Shown here: positions 37,472 through 50,752 of the stretch, piece by piece | Position numbering within the stretch: position 1 is the first letter of the stretch | How the letters are laid out: each line of letters starts with the position of its first letter | Source of the DNA: Sordaria brevicollis | Taxonomy: Eukaryota > Ascomycota > Sordariomycetes > Sordariales > Sordariaceae | NCBI GenBank assembly: GCA_033439795.1 | Contig: JAUTDP010000011.1 | Location: 2,170,001 to 2,234,000 of the forward strand | DNA: 64,000 nt | Direction of reading: 5' to 3' | Position numbers and translations under genes: made by a program | Notes under the pieces: generated by a model | Databases searched by the model: none | What the model was told of the DNA's origin: nothing | What the model saw: the letters and a program-made list of their open reading frames with translations, nothing else

Positions 37472-38905
37472 CTACTGCTTAAGATCAGACTCCTGCACAT
37501 TCTCGGAAACACCGTTTCCTACAGAGTCCTTGTTGGAATTGATGGTCTGCTTGAGAGGGGGGAGAAGGCTCTTGGCGGTGTGCCTGGCCTGCTGGGCCAA
37601 AACAGCATCCATGATCACCAAGGCAGCCATGGCCTCAACAATGGGGACGGCGCGAGGAACGACGCTGGGGTCGTGACGGCCCTTGGCGGCGAGGACACCC
37701 TCGGAGGTACCATCGTAGGTAGCGGTAGTCTGCTCCTGGCCGATGGTGGCAGCAGGCTTGAAGCCAACTCTGAAGTAGATGGGCGCACCGTTGCTGATGC
37801 CACCCTGGATACCACCGGAGAAGTTGGTCTTGGTGGTTAACTTGGGACGGGGGATGCCATTGCGAGCAGCGCCGGACGCAGCAACACTGGGAGGAATCTC
37901 GGTGCCCTCGGCAGAAACGAAGGGGTCGTTGTGAATCGAGCCGGGAACCTCGCAGCCGCCGAAACCGGAACCGACCTCGAAGCCCTTGGTGGCGGGAATG
38001 CTGAGCATGGCGTGCGCAAGCATGGCCTCGAGCTTGTCGAAAGCAGGCTCGCCCAAGCCGCTGGGAACGTTGCGGATGACGCAGGTGACGGTACCGCCAA
38101 TGCTGTCGTGGTTATCCCTGAACCTGGTGATCAAATCCTCCATGCGCTTGTTGGCTTCGGCATCGGGGCAACGGACGGGGAGGAAGCTGTCGACCTTCTC
38201 GCGGGTAATGGAGTTGACGAGCTTGAGGAACTCGGGGTTGGTGCTCGGGCTGGGGTGTTCGGCGGTAGGAGGGAAGAGGTGCTCGTTGCCGACCGAGGAG
38301 ACGAAGGCGACAATCTCGACACCGTAGGCGAGCTTAAGGTACTTTTCGGCGATGGCACCAGCGGCGACGCGGCCAATGGTCTCACGGGCGGAGGAGCGGC
38401 CGCCACCGGAAGAGGCCTTGACACCGTATTTCTCGAGGTAGGTCCAGTCGGCGTGGGAAGGGCGGGGGTAGATGTCCATAGTCTTGTTGCCGTAGTCTGT
38501 TACAGAGTAGTGTTAGCACAAGCAGAACAAAGAGGGACTTGTAGTGTAACAGCCAGAACTCACCCTTGGGGCGCTGGTCCTCGTTCATGACCAGCATGCC
38601 GATTGGTGTTCCAAGAGTGACACCAAACTCGGTGCCGGACTGGATGATGACTCTGTCCTTCTCGTTTCTCGGGGTGGTGATGGCGCTCTGTCCGGGACGT
38701 CTACGGGTCATTTGGGGCTGGATATCGTCCTCGGTGAGCTCCATGCCGGGAGGGACGCCATCGACAATGCAGCCGACTGACTTGCAGTGCGACTCGCCAT
38801 AGCTGTTGGTTCATGTTATGTTAACGATTGATGCCCCAATTGGCATTGCAGTGTGCTTTTGCAGACATACGTCGTGACGCGGAAGTATTGGCCGAAGGTA
38901 GACAT
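37472..38905 (-). CDS. aro-2: Chorismate synthase (bifunctional type)
   Basis: Three exons: 38905-38871, 38802-38564 and 38496-37472, with introns of 68 and 67 nt. The product is 432 aa, the length I recall for N. crassa aro-2. It makes chorismate from EPSP, the last shikimate step before the aromatic amino acid branches. Signatures seen are [19 protein letters not shown] near residues 13-31, a second around [18 protein letters not shown], and [20 protein letters not shown]-terminal [17 protein letters not shown] is also conserved. Known: the Neurospora enzyme also has its own NADPH-flavin reductase activity. Splicing restores the expected [19 protein letters not shown] across intron 2. A MITE-like insertion begins 76 bp upstream of the start, and a CPC1-type site lies beyond it. 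Confidence 0.98.
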
Positions 38906-38980
38906 GGTTGCGGTAGTATGATCTGGTTCGGAGGAGAGGCGGAGGGAGAAGGAGGAAATTCAAAAGTTGCCTTGTAAGTA

Positions 38981-39434
38981 AGGCCCTGATCGGCTCAAAC
39001 TGTTCATTGAACAGTTTGGGGAAAAAGGTACTTTGGCTGACCAGGGTTCGGCCAGGGTGGTTCTGTTTTTTTCTAAAAGTCTTGAAAAGTCTCAAACTGT
39101 AGGGGGGACCCTACTTCTGAGAGTTGGTGAGTTTTGAAGCAAAAAGTTAAGAATCCGACAATATTATTGGTACTTGGCTTGGCTTGGCAAAGATGGCCAA
39201 AGCTCCCAAAAAAGCTACATCGAGTGAAAAAGTTTGAAAAATTGCGAACAACGCTAAAAAAGGTAAGCGAAAGCGCTATAGCTATAAAAGGGAAAGGTAG
39301 GGCCCGTGCCCGCCCAAGGAGGAATAGAGCCTTTAGTAAAGAATTAGGTACAGCCCTGCAGCCCTCGAAATCGTGCATAACATCCTTGAAAGCCTCCAAA
39401 CTGTTCAATGAACAGTTTGAGCCGATCAGGGCCT
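38981..39434. mobile_element. MITE-like element with 39-bp terminal inverted repeats
   Basis: The 39-bp sequence at 38981-39019 (AGGCCCTGATCGGCTC...) is repeated in perfect inverse at 39396-39434. The inner 23 bp of each arm is itself a palindrome (CAAACTGTTCA, one central base, TGAACAGTTTG; 38996-39018 and 39397-39419). Total length is 454 bp. The flanks are TA on the left and AA on the right, so a TA target duplication, as for Tc1/mariner-type elements, is possible but imperfect. The interior has short Lys/Arg-rich frames interrupted by stops and no complete transposase, so it would be non-autonomous. It is not RIP-mutated, consistent with being short or low copy. It lies just upstream of aro-2. 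Confidence 0.85.
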
Positions 39435-39471
39435 AAGCTATGGAAAGAAGGCGTGATGGTGGCCCTGGTGG

Positions 39472-39478
39472 TGACTCA
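39472..39478. promoter_or_regulatory. CPC1/Gcn4-type site TGACTCA
   Basis: A perfect 7-bp TGACTCA, the known binding sequence of the Neurospora cross-pathway-control factor CPC1 (Gcn4 family). It lies 567 bp upstream of the aro-2 start and 649 bp upstream of the lipoate ligase start. Amino acid biosynthetic genes such as aro genes are known CPC1 targets, so aro-2 is the likely client. Without the inserted element the site would be about 113 bp from the aro-2 ATG. Confidence 0.6.
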
Positions 39479-40126
39479 GACAGGGGTCCTTTCTTTGATC
39501 GTCACAGAAGAGAAAAAGTCGAAGAATCGCCAAGTAAATCACAAAACGATGGATTATTGGAGTTGATGATGTAAAGAAGAATATAGGTATACACAAGATC
39601 AGCACAGTCAGTCAAAAGGTTAAGTGTTCTTCCAGAAAACGAGAGTCAGAATTACTCGGATCTGTCAAAGAAAGGAAAAAGAGATGCCCCTCGTACGCCG
39701 TCATCGGCCCTCCCGCAAGGGTCCCTGTCTGAGCTAAGAACCCAGATCCGAGCACGGACCACACCTTGTCTCTTTAGTCGCCGATGCGGAGGGTTTTTGA
39801 TGTTTCATCCGAAACTGCCAGGGTTGGCCAGGGTTGGGTAAGGCGAAAGCTGATGAAGCTGAAGCTGGAAATCTACAGGGGACCTGGACGTCGACAACGC
39901 CGCTGGAACCCGCCTGGCTGCTTGTTTGACATCTACAAGTGGATCAAAGGTCATCCGGGGATGCCTTGACCACTCATCCTAATCGGGAATATACAGTCTC
40001 GTCGTCTTGTCAGTATCAGTATGGCAACCTCTTTCTGTCTTCAACAACAACCTGAGGCCGGCTCTCGCGGAGTGGGATGAGTGTGAGACTGACGCCAGTC
40101 AGTAGACAACATCAAGACACTCCAAG

Positions 40127-41562
40127 ATGGCCTCCTTGCTCTTACGCGGTACGACCGGTGGCTTCCGTTGCTTGACAAAGGGTCCGACCTTTGTGAGCAC
40201 CACCACCACGACTATCACCTCCAGTCTTGGTCTCACCAACCTCCGCCGGTCTTATAGCACAACCATCAGCCAAGATCTGTTGAACAAAAAGGTCCAGGTC
40301 TACCAGTCAACTTCTCACGACCCATACCTGAACCTCTCCATCGAGCATCACCTTCTCCAACACTCACACCCAGACTCCTTTATCCTCTTTCTTTACATCA
40401 ACGATCCATGCGTTGTCATTGGTCGCAACCAAAACCCATGGCTTGAAGTCAACTTGCCTGCTCTGCAACAAGAGCAAGACATCAAACTCGTCCGTCGCCG
40501 TTCCGGTGGTGGCACCGTCTTCCACGATCATGGCAATGTGAACTGGAGTGTCATCTGCCCACCCGCTGTCTTTGACAGAGACAGACATGCCGAAATGGTA
40601 GTCCGCGCTCTCAAGGACCTGGGAATTCCTACGGCCAAGGTCAATGAGCGGCACGACATTGTTATTTCCGGCGACGGAAGGGGTAACGGAAAGGATGTGT
40701 TCAAGGTCTCCGGGTCTGCCTATAAGCTTACCAGGTTGAGGTCGCTTCACCATGGCACATGTTTGCTCAACTCTCCCCGGTTGAAGAGCATTGGCAAATA
40801 TCTGAGAAGTCCCGGTGAGCCTTACATCAAGGCCAAGGGCGTGGAGAGTGTGAGATCTCCAATTCGGAATGTGGATATCAACACAGCCGACTTTAACAAG
40901 CGCGTGGTGGAAGAGTTTCTTGCCATGTACGAGGAACAGTCTGGTGAGGATGCGGTAGTGGTGGAAAAGGTTGGAGAGGAACAGAGAGAGTTGGGCAATG
41001 TCCGCAAGGGTATGGATGAGTTGACGGTAAGTACAAAAGTTAAGGATAGTTTGACGGTCAATGACCTGTACTCATCATGCTCGATAGTCTGTCCCATGGA
41101 TATACGGCCAAACACCCCAGTTCACCTTTTCTTCTCGCCCGACTGAAGATGATCCAAGGGAACGTCCACCCTTGGACCTTGACGTACAGTCAGATGTAAG
41201 TTTTTCTCCGCTTCATACTTTGAAGAGTTTCAGCCATGCTCTTGTTGGCGATCAATGTGCTAACACCGCCTCAGTTCAACCTCGAATTCACTCTCCGCCA
41301 TGGTGAGATTTTAACCGCCAATGTTTCCGGTCTCAAGTACGAAGAGACTCCACTGGACGAGGACTTTTACGATGGAATGGTCAGCCAGGCCCTGGCCAAA
41401 CCCTCAGATGACGGCAGTGCAGTAAAACTGTACGAGATCAAGGACTGGGCTGCAGTCCTCAAGTCGGCCACTGCTGGGCAGTCCTTCAAGGTGTCTGACT
41501 CTTCGCTAAACAGCATCTCTCAGTGGCTGAACAAGGTGTTTCCGGGACACCACTTCCGATGA
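40127..41562 (+). CDS. AIM22: Lipoate-protein ligase A (mitochondrial)
   Basis: Three exons: 40127-41026, 41088-41195 and 41275-41562, with introns of 61 and 79 nt. The product is 431 aa. The splicing was chosen because it restores the family motif [12 protein letters not shown] in exon 2 and keeps frame into [12 protein letters not shown]. The enzyme attaches lipoate to the E2 subunits of pyruvate and 2-oxoglutarate dehydrogenase and to GcvH. Motifs are [13 protein letters not shown] (98-109), [12 protein letters not shown] (123-134) and the catalytic-lysine segment FKVSGSAYK (K193, matching E. coli LplA K133), followed by HHGTCLL. The first 45 residues are Thr/Ser/Arg-rich with no acids, a likely mitochondrial presequence. 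The C-terminal domain ([16 protein letters not shown]) is the LplA accessory domain. Confidence 0.95.
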
Positions 41563-42056
41563 CATCTTTAGCATATAAGAGAATGACAAAGATATCAGGA
41601 CTAGATATACCTCTATACCGACTGCTGCTTGAAGTGACCTAGAGATACCACACGACATGTTCGGTGTGTTGGAATAGAACACGCTTTGATGCCTAGGAAA
41701 TGGGAAAGTCGTCATAAAGCAAAATAAAGCCTAAGACGTATATAACTGAGCTCTATGATATGTATGTGTATTACCGTACCATAAAGTTGTTGTCTAACTC
41801 GTGTTCTTCCATCTGGTCCGGTGTAAGTCGAAGTACCTGATTTTCAACTTATGGGTTAGGGTTATGTACGGGCTCCTCAACAATCCCAAGCTCAACGGAC
41901 CCTTGCAGGCAGTCGTCACTGGCCCACGCTGTACCACCCGATTAGGTACCTCTGAGGCTACCATACAGCTTCCCCCACTGCCATCACATCTCCAACTGCA
42001 TAGCACCATTGCTTTGCGACAACCTCAACAATTTGCGACTGAATGAAAATGCGACC
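41563..42056. other. Intergenic region, lipoate ligase 3' end and VPS11 promoter
   Basis: Same-strand gap. An AATAAA at 41723-41728 is a candidate poly(A) signal for the lipoate ligase mRNA. Nothing else recognised. Confidence 0.55.
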
Positions 42057-45000
42057 ATGGCGTTGACGTGGAGGTCGTTTGACTTCTTTGACGCTACCAA
42101 GATCAAGATCGCCGACGACGAAACGCGCACCCTCTTCGAGAGCAATGACATCTCCAGCGTCTGTTCCGGCTCCGATAGCCTCTTCCTCGGCACCTACGAT
42201 GGTCACGTCCACATTGTTGGACTCAGCTGGAAGATAGTTCGGAGCTTCAAGGCATACGAGACGGGGCCCATTACCCATATGCGCCAGGTCGAGGGCACAA
42301 GTTTGCTAGTCACCGTTGCTGTACGTTTCCTTGTTGCGACTTACACGCGCTTGGCTGCCTCGGAGGAGAAACACTGACATGCATGTGTTGTTGGAAATAG
42401 GAAGAACCAAGCACATCCGACTCGATCAACCAACCTATACTCAAGGTCTGGGCCCTCGACAAACCGGTCAAGAAGACAGGCATCCCAACGTGCCTAAGCA
42501 CGGTTGCTATCAACAATGGCAAGAAGCCGTTTCCCATATCCGCCTTTACCGCGACCGAAGACCTGTCCCAGCTAGCTGTGGGCTTTGCGAACGGCGCCGT
42601 TACTGTTATCCGAGGCGACTTGATCCACGACCTGGGCACGAAGCAGCGCATAATCTACGAGTCGGACGAGCCCATTACGGGCGTCGAACTGCGCGTTGAC
42701 GCGAACATCACCACCCTGTTCATCGCTACCACGTCGAGGATACTGAAGCTGGCTATTTCAGGCAAGGGCCATGGCCAACCGCCCCGGACGGTCGAGGACT
42801 CTGGCTGTGGTGTGGGATGCATGTCGGTCGACAAGGAGACCGGGGATATTGTGGTTGGACGGGACGATGCGATATACTACTACACGTTGGACGGAAGAGG
42901 GCCGCCCATTGCATACGAAGCGCCCAAGAAGCTGGTCTCAGTGTACCAGGACTACATTGCTCTTGTCTCTCCGCCCACTAACACTGGGGAGTCGGACACC
43001 ATGCGACGAAGGTTCTGGGGCGCCACGGCCGACAGCATCTTTACCTTTACCCTCATACATCCGGATCTTAGGATCATTGCGCACAGCGAGTCTGTGTTGT
43101 CAGATGTCAAGCATATTGTTCATATATGGGGTGACTTGTTCACGATAACACAGGAAGGACAGGTACGTTTTCTGGTTTCTTCGTGGATGGTGCAAGACTA
43201 AACAAGTTGCAGGTATTCCGCTATCACGAGAAATCACTACAACAAAGACTCGACATGCTCTACCAACGAAACCTCTATACCCTTGCCGTTGAGCTGGCTC
43301 AGAAATCCGGCATGGACGCGCACCAGCAATGCATCATCTTCCGAAAATACGGTGATTACCTATACCAGAAGGGTAACTACGACGAGGCCATGGGCCAGTA
43401 TATCAAGGCGATCGATACGACAGAACCATCTCAGGTTATCAGAAAGTTCCTAGATACGCAAAGGATACACAACCTTATCGAGTATCTCGAGGAGCTTCAT
43501 GAGCGTGGCAAGGCGACATCGGATCATACCACGTTGTTGCTGAACTGCTATGCCAAGCTCAAGGACGTGGATAAACTGGAGAAGTTCATCAAGTCTCCCG
43601 GAGACCTCAAGTTTGATCTGGACACGGCCATTTCCATGTGTCGGCAAGGAGGCTACTACGATCAAGCCGCGTATCTGGCCAAGAAGCATGGCGAGAATGA
43701 GCTTGTTGTTGACATCCTTATTGAGGATTCAAAGGCATTCGACGATGCGCTTGACTTTATCTGGCATTTAGATCCTGATACGGTAAGTTAAAAACATCGA
43801 AGGAGCTCTGGTGAAGTGAAAGCTAACACAACTTAGGCCTACTCCTGTCTCATGAAGTACGCTCGCGTGCTCATCGAACATTGCTCGTTGGACGCAACTC
43901 GTCTCTTCGTCGATTACTATACCAGCAAATACAAGCCAAGGGTAGACCCTCCTGCCGTGTCTCCCGACGTTCCTGTCACGAACAACGGCGGAGGCTTTGT
44001 AACCGGAGCTGCAAACGCTGTTCAGAACCTCAGCAACCTCTTGCCACTACCATATATGAACCCATTAGCTGTATCATCAAACAGTCAACAGGCAGCCAAG
44101 CCAACCCTCAGTGATGCCGAGGTGGTCAAACCAGAAGAGCTGGCTGTACCCAAATACACACCTCCACGTCCTCGAACGGCCTTCTCATCCTTCATCGACC
44201 ATCCGGATGAATTCATCATCTTCCTCGAAGCCCTCCTCAAAGAAGGCGCCAGCTCCTTGTCAGAAGCCGACAAGATTGACATCCACACCACTCTCTTCGA
44301 GATGTACCTCCACAAAGCCAACGAGAAAAAGGGTGACGACCAACACCGAGAAGAATGGGAGACCAAAGCCAAGGCCCTCATCATCACCACCCCATCCAAA
44401 GACCTTTCCTCAACCGCCGTCCCGTCATCAGCACTACCAGCCACCACCCCCGGCGCCCCTCCCAAGATCGAAAACTCCAACGTCCTCCTCCTCTCCCACC
44501 TCGCCTCCTTCCGCACCGGCACCGTCCTCATGCAAGAACAATCCAACCTCCTCTTCGACATCTTCCGCTCCTACACCTCGGCGCGCGACACAAAGGGCGC
44601 CATCCGCGCCCTCCGCAAATACGGCCCCTCCGAACCCCAACTCTACCCCTTAGCCCTCTCCTACCTGACCTCTTCCCCAACCATCCTCGCCGAAGCAGGC
44701 GAAGCCGAGCTCTCCTCCATCCTCGAGAAAATCGACCGCGACGGCCTGATGGCGCCCCTCCAGGTCGTCCAGACATTAAGCAAACACGGCGTCGCGACGA
44801 TGGGGATGCTGAAACCTTATCTCCAGGGGCGCATCGAGCGTGAGAGGAAGGAGATTAGGGAGAACAGACGCGACGTGGAAGCGTTTAGGAAAGAAACGGA
44901 GCAGCGGAGACAGGAACTTGAAGAGCTGGAGACTAAACCGCAGGTTTTTCAGGCGACGAGGTGTGGGGTTTGTGGTGGTGGGCTGGAAAGGGAACTGCCG

Positions 45001-45297
45001 GTGGTGCACTTTTTGTGTAGACATAGTTTCCATGGGAGGTGTTTGAGGGGTGTTGCTGGAATTAATGTGCCCGGTGTAGGTGGTGGTGCTGGACCAGGGG
45101 CAGCAGATGCGGAAGAGGGAGAGTGTCCGTTGTGTGCAAAGGATAATGCCACCATCCGGGCGCTGAAGAAGAGTCAGGAGGAGAATGCGGAACGGCATGA
45201 GTTGTTCAAGGATGATTTGGAGAGGAGTGAAGACAGGTTTAAGACGGTGGCGCAGTGGTTCGGGAGGGGGGTGATGAGTGTCCCGAATGTTGAGTGA
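42057..45297 (+). CDS. VPS11: Vacuolar sorting protein Vps11 (HOPS/CORVET core, RING)
   Basis: Four exons: 42057-42320, 42401-43162, 43213-43782 and 43837-45297, with introns of 80, 50 and 54 nt. The product is 1,018 aa, a normal Vps11 length. Vps11 is a shared core subunit of the HOPS and CORVET tethering complexes at endosomes and the vacuole. The N-terminal about 350 residues read as a beta-propeller. Residues about 360-600 form the clathrin-heavy-chain-type helical repeat (HQQCIIFRKYGDYLYQKGNYDEAMGQYIK, quoted in parts: HQQCIIFRKYGDYLY and GNYDEAMGQYI). The C-terminus has a RING-H2 finger: C908, C911, C926, H928, H931, C934, C962 and C965, with a Gly/Ala-rich loop longer than usual between the last two pairs. 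A predicted coiled coil precedes it (about 870-905). Each junction keeps the frame without gaps. Confidence 0.95.
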
Positions 45298-47148
45298 GTG
45301 GACGAATGGAATGGGTTCGAACGACAGGTTTATGCTGTGATGAATTGGGTTTTTGTTTTAGCACGTTAGTTAGCTTAAAGCATCAAGGAGTTTCTGGTTT
45401 TGTTCATCCTTTCGACTCAAGTTCGATTTATGTCGCTGTCTTTTCTATGTGGTGAACTCGAACACAATAAGAAAGTTCATGACACCATGATGATACGGAG
45501 TTCGTTTCCTTTTTGGATCAAATTTTGCTTCAATGATTCCCTCATTCCTATATTACCCACCATGGCTCTCCTCTTGTGCTCGGATATATCCTTACAGACT
45601 TTTGCTAGATTTATATCATGGGGCAACTCACGCTCTGCTTTCCCGGTCGAGCTCTTCCTCTGTCCAAGATTCTGCCCAGAAACATATCTTCAACCCTCTC
45701 TTCAAGATTTCAGGCGCAAGCTACCTAGATTGTCCTGGCTGAGGAGATAAGAAAGTTGAGTTGGACAGAGTGGATGGTCTGGGTTTCGACGACACATAAT
45801 ATAGCCCTAGGAGAATGAATCTCCCTCGTCTACTGGTTTTTTTTTTTTTTTTTTAACTCTTCTTTTTTTTTTCCTCGCAAGAAAAAAACTGGTCACGGAA
45901 ATCTGTATTCCTCAGCTCCTCTTCAAGACGGTGTCTACAAAATAAAAGGCTCCGCATCTATATCTATTGTCGTTCGAGCCTCCTCCCTCCTCCGCTATCC
46001 TCTTTCACACCATTTCATCATCCATTCTCCCCGCCCATTTATCTCACTCCAGCCAATATCAACATGCCTCAAATATCAAAGAGAAATAAATAAACATCAC
46101 CACAACTGACCCAAATCCAAAACAAACCAAGCCTCACTAGTCTAGCCGTTAAATTCGCCGGCGCAACATGTCCCATTTGAAGAAGTAGAGTATCCATGGA
46201 TGCCATATAAAACCATAACATCTCTACACAAACACAAAGCTATACTCTCAGAACCTCTCACACATCAACCTCTCTCTCGCAGCACCATCCAGACAGATAA
46301 CGAACCTGAACCAACGAACATCCCAACGGAAGGTACCACAACCGGCAGACTATGTCCCACCCCTCGCGCAACTAAGGTAGTTAGGTAGGTAGTTTCTGGA
46401 GAAGCATAAACCTCAAGCCTTGTTGTCCAACAATTTAACGCTGGTAAATCCCTTAACAGATGTAAGAAGAGGTACTCGAAACAGTGAGGGAGTGAGAGTT
46501 GTAGGCTTGCTTTGTTGGCCTTGCCGCAAGACAAGAAAGTAAAGGGGGGAGAAGGTCTTATACTTGGCTATGTCAAGCTCGACAACGCTTCAGCTGATCA
46601 CGTCCATGTTGGACGGTGTCTACTAATATATAGTGTAGAGAATAATATACTAACCCCATATTTGACCATCCTGATTGAAGACAAATTAAGATTTTCCAAT
46701 ACCGGCAGCAGTAGATTGATCTTGGATAATGGAAACGTTGGAAGAGCAGGTATTTGAACTAGATGCCGGGACTGTACATAAGAGGATCCGTCTAAACATG
46801 GGCAGGAGGATAAATGATTAGTTATGAGTAGGTCCAGGAGACGTCTGAGACGAGAGCCATACCAGCCAGGGAATGAGAATAAGAGCAGATATCATCTTAC
46901 CCGAGAACATAAATATCACCCTTATTTAGTACATCACATTTAAGGAACATTATTTGAGTTCATTCACATGATATTCGTAACAGGACCAAAAGAGCTTTAA
47001 TCGCGCACAAAAACAGGCAAGGTATATAGAGGAAAAAAGGAACTTCATTTGATACACAGCTCATAGGAGGAACGTCCCGAAAAACCTTTCTTTACTCTAT
47101 ACACAGGCCATCGTTTCCGTCCCGATTTTGAACTCCCGCATTAAACGC
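45298..47148. other. Long convergent 3' intergenic region (1.85 kb)
   Basis: Lies between the VPS11 stop and the atp-2 stop. It carries an 18-nt poly-T run at 45837-45854 and a second T-rich run near 45862-45872. Short frames have no domain. It is long for two 3' UTRs and may hold a noncoding transcript, but there is no direct sign. Confidence 0.5.
45837..45872. repeat. Poly-T/pyrimidine tract
   Basis: Eighteen consecutive T, then AACTCTTC, then ten T. Low-complexity tract in the interval between VPS11 and atp-2. Confidence 0.9.
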
Positions 47149-49467
<2,319 letters not shown>

Positions 49468-50752
49468 CTTGACGATGATTAAGCGCGACGGGATGGTGGA
49501 TGTGGCAGAGGAAAAGATGGCTGCTTTGAAAAGGAAAGAAACGGGTTCGAAAATCTCTCGACGAGCTTCGGTTAGAAGCTGCGGAGCTCCCAGCAAGACC
49601 ACGTGATTTGCTCGGGGCCAAAAAGTGAGGGAAAAGTCGAGCAAAGTCGTCGAAAAGTGGGGAAGCTTAAGCCTCGGAGCCAATCGCGTGCTGGCAATGA
49701 TCCCGTCCTTGGCCTTTGCCTCACTTCCACAGTTGTCGTCCACTTTTCAGGTCTTGCTTTGGAGGTTCTCTGGTGCTGCCCGTTCGCTGTGATGGATGAT
49801 GGAGGTTGGTTGCCATCCAATCTGGACTTTCAGTTCTTGGAGGAGCTGCAACTTGTTGCCATTCACCATTCATCCAGACCACCACCACCACCACCAGTGC
49901 AGCAGCAACCATTTCCACTCCTCCGCTTTCTATTCACATATTCTCCATGGAGTCTGTCCACTTTCCATCTCCCAGGTAGACAGAACACCTCCGTCACTCA
50001 ATTGCTTTCCAAAGACCTGTCCTGTTCTGGAGCTGCCACGCCCGACCTCCAATGATGGGTCGACGGGAAAATGGACCTCGAATTTTATGGAACTGCCCTG
50101 GGTGCTCCTCCTCACTGCTGCTCCCCAGACAAACGCACGGTTTCCATTGCGGTTTTTCCCGCTCCTCCCACTCACGCACCCAAGCTCGATTTTAGTTCGA
50201 CAAGGTCTCCCGCCCGTCTTCGCCGCACGTCACTGGCCCATCTTCTGCAACGAATTGAAACATCAGCCGCCCGCCCGCACTTTCTGTTGTCCCGCACTAC
50301 ACAAACCGCCAATTTTGATCTTTTTTCCCAACTGCCAGCTTGGGTCCGGAATGCGCCAATCACCGTAATGTTCCGAACAAATCGACGTCGTCACCAACCA
50401 TGGATCGCAACCATCTCTTTAACGGCAACTACACTAACACCGACAACAAGATGCAAATCAACGCCACGATAACAACAATTCTTGGGGGTCTGAACTTGAT
50501 GCAATTGACATTTTTCTCTTTAGATGTCTTTATAAACCTTTGGAATACGACTTTTAACAACACAAAAGCTTGCCGACCGATACATATAAATGAAGAAACA
50601 AAAAACAGCACTATTCATGCCGACCGGTTTTCCCTGTCCAAATCTTCTATGGCGCACGACAAATACGTACGATGATGCTTGACCATACCCGGCCGCTGTA
50701 ATTCTCGTCACCCGCACTTAGGCAGCGGATGGAATATCTGGTTATTTACGCC
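49468..50752. other. Intergenic region: atp-2 promoter and branching-enzyme 3' end
   Basis: Same-strand gap of 1.3 kb. Frames of 60-190 codons are present but overlap each other in antisense and have no domain. No gene or clear promoter motif identified. Confidence 0.5.

Larger units (their letters stand above)
38906..40126. other. Divergent promoter region of aro-2 and lipoate ligase
   Basis: Between two divergent starts. It contains a 454-bp inverted-repeat element (38981-39434) and a TGACTCA site (39472-39478). The rest (39480-40126) shows no gene and presumably carries the lipoate ligase promoter and leader. Confidence 0.7.

Noticed and set aside
40127..41146. Unspliced reading of the lipoate ligase 3' end
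   Set aside because: Reading through the first intron loses the WIYGQTPQF motif and the C-terminal domain, both recovered by the spliced model.
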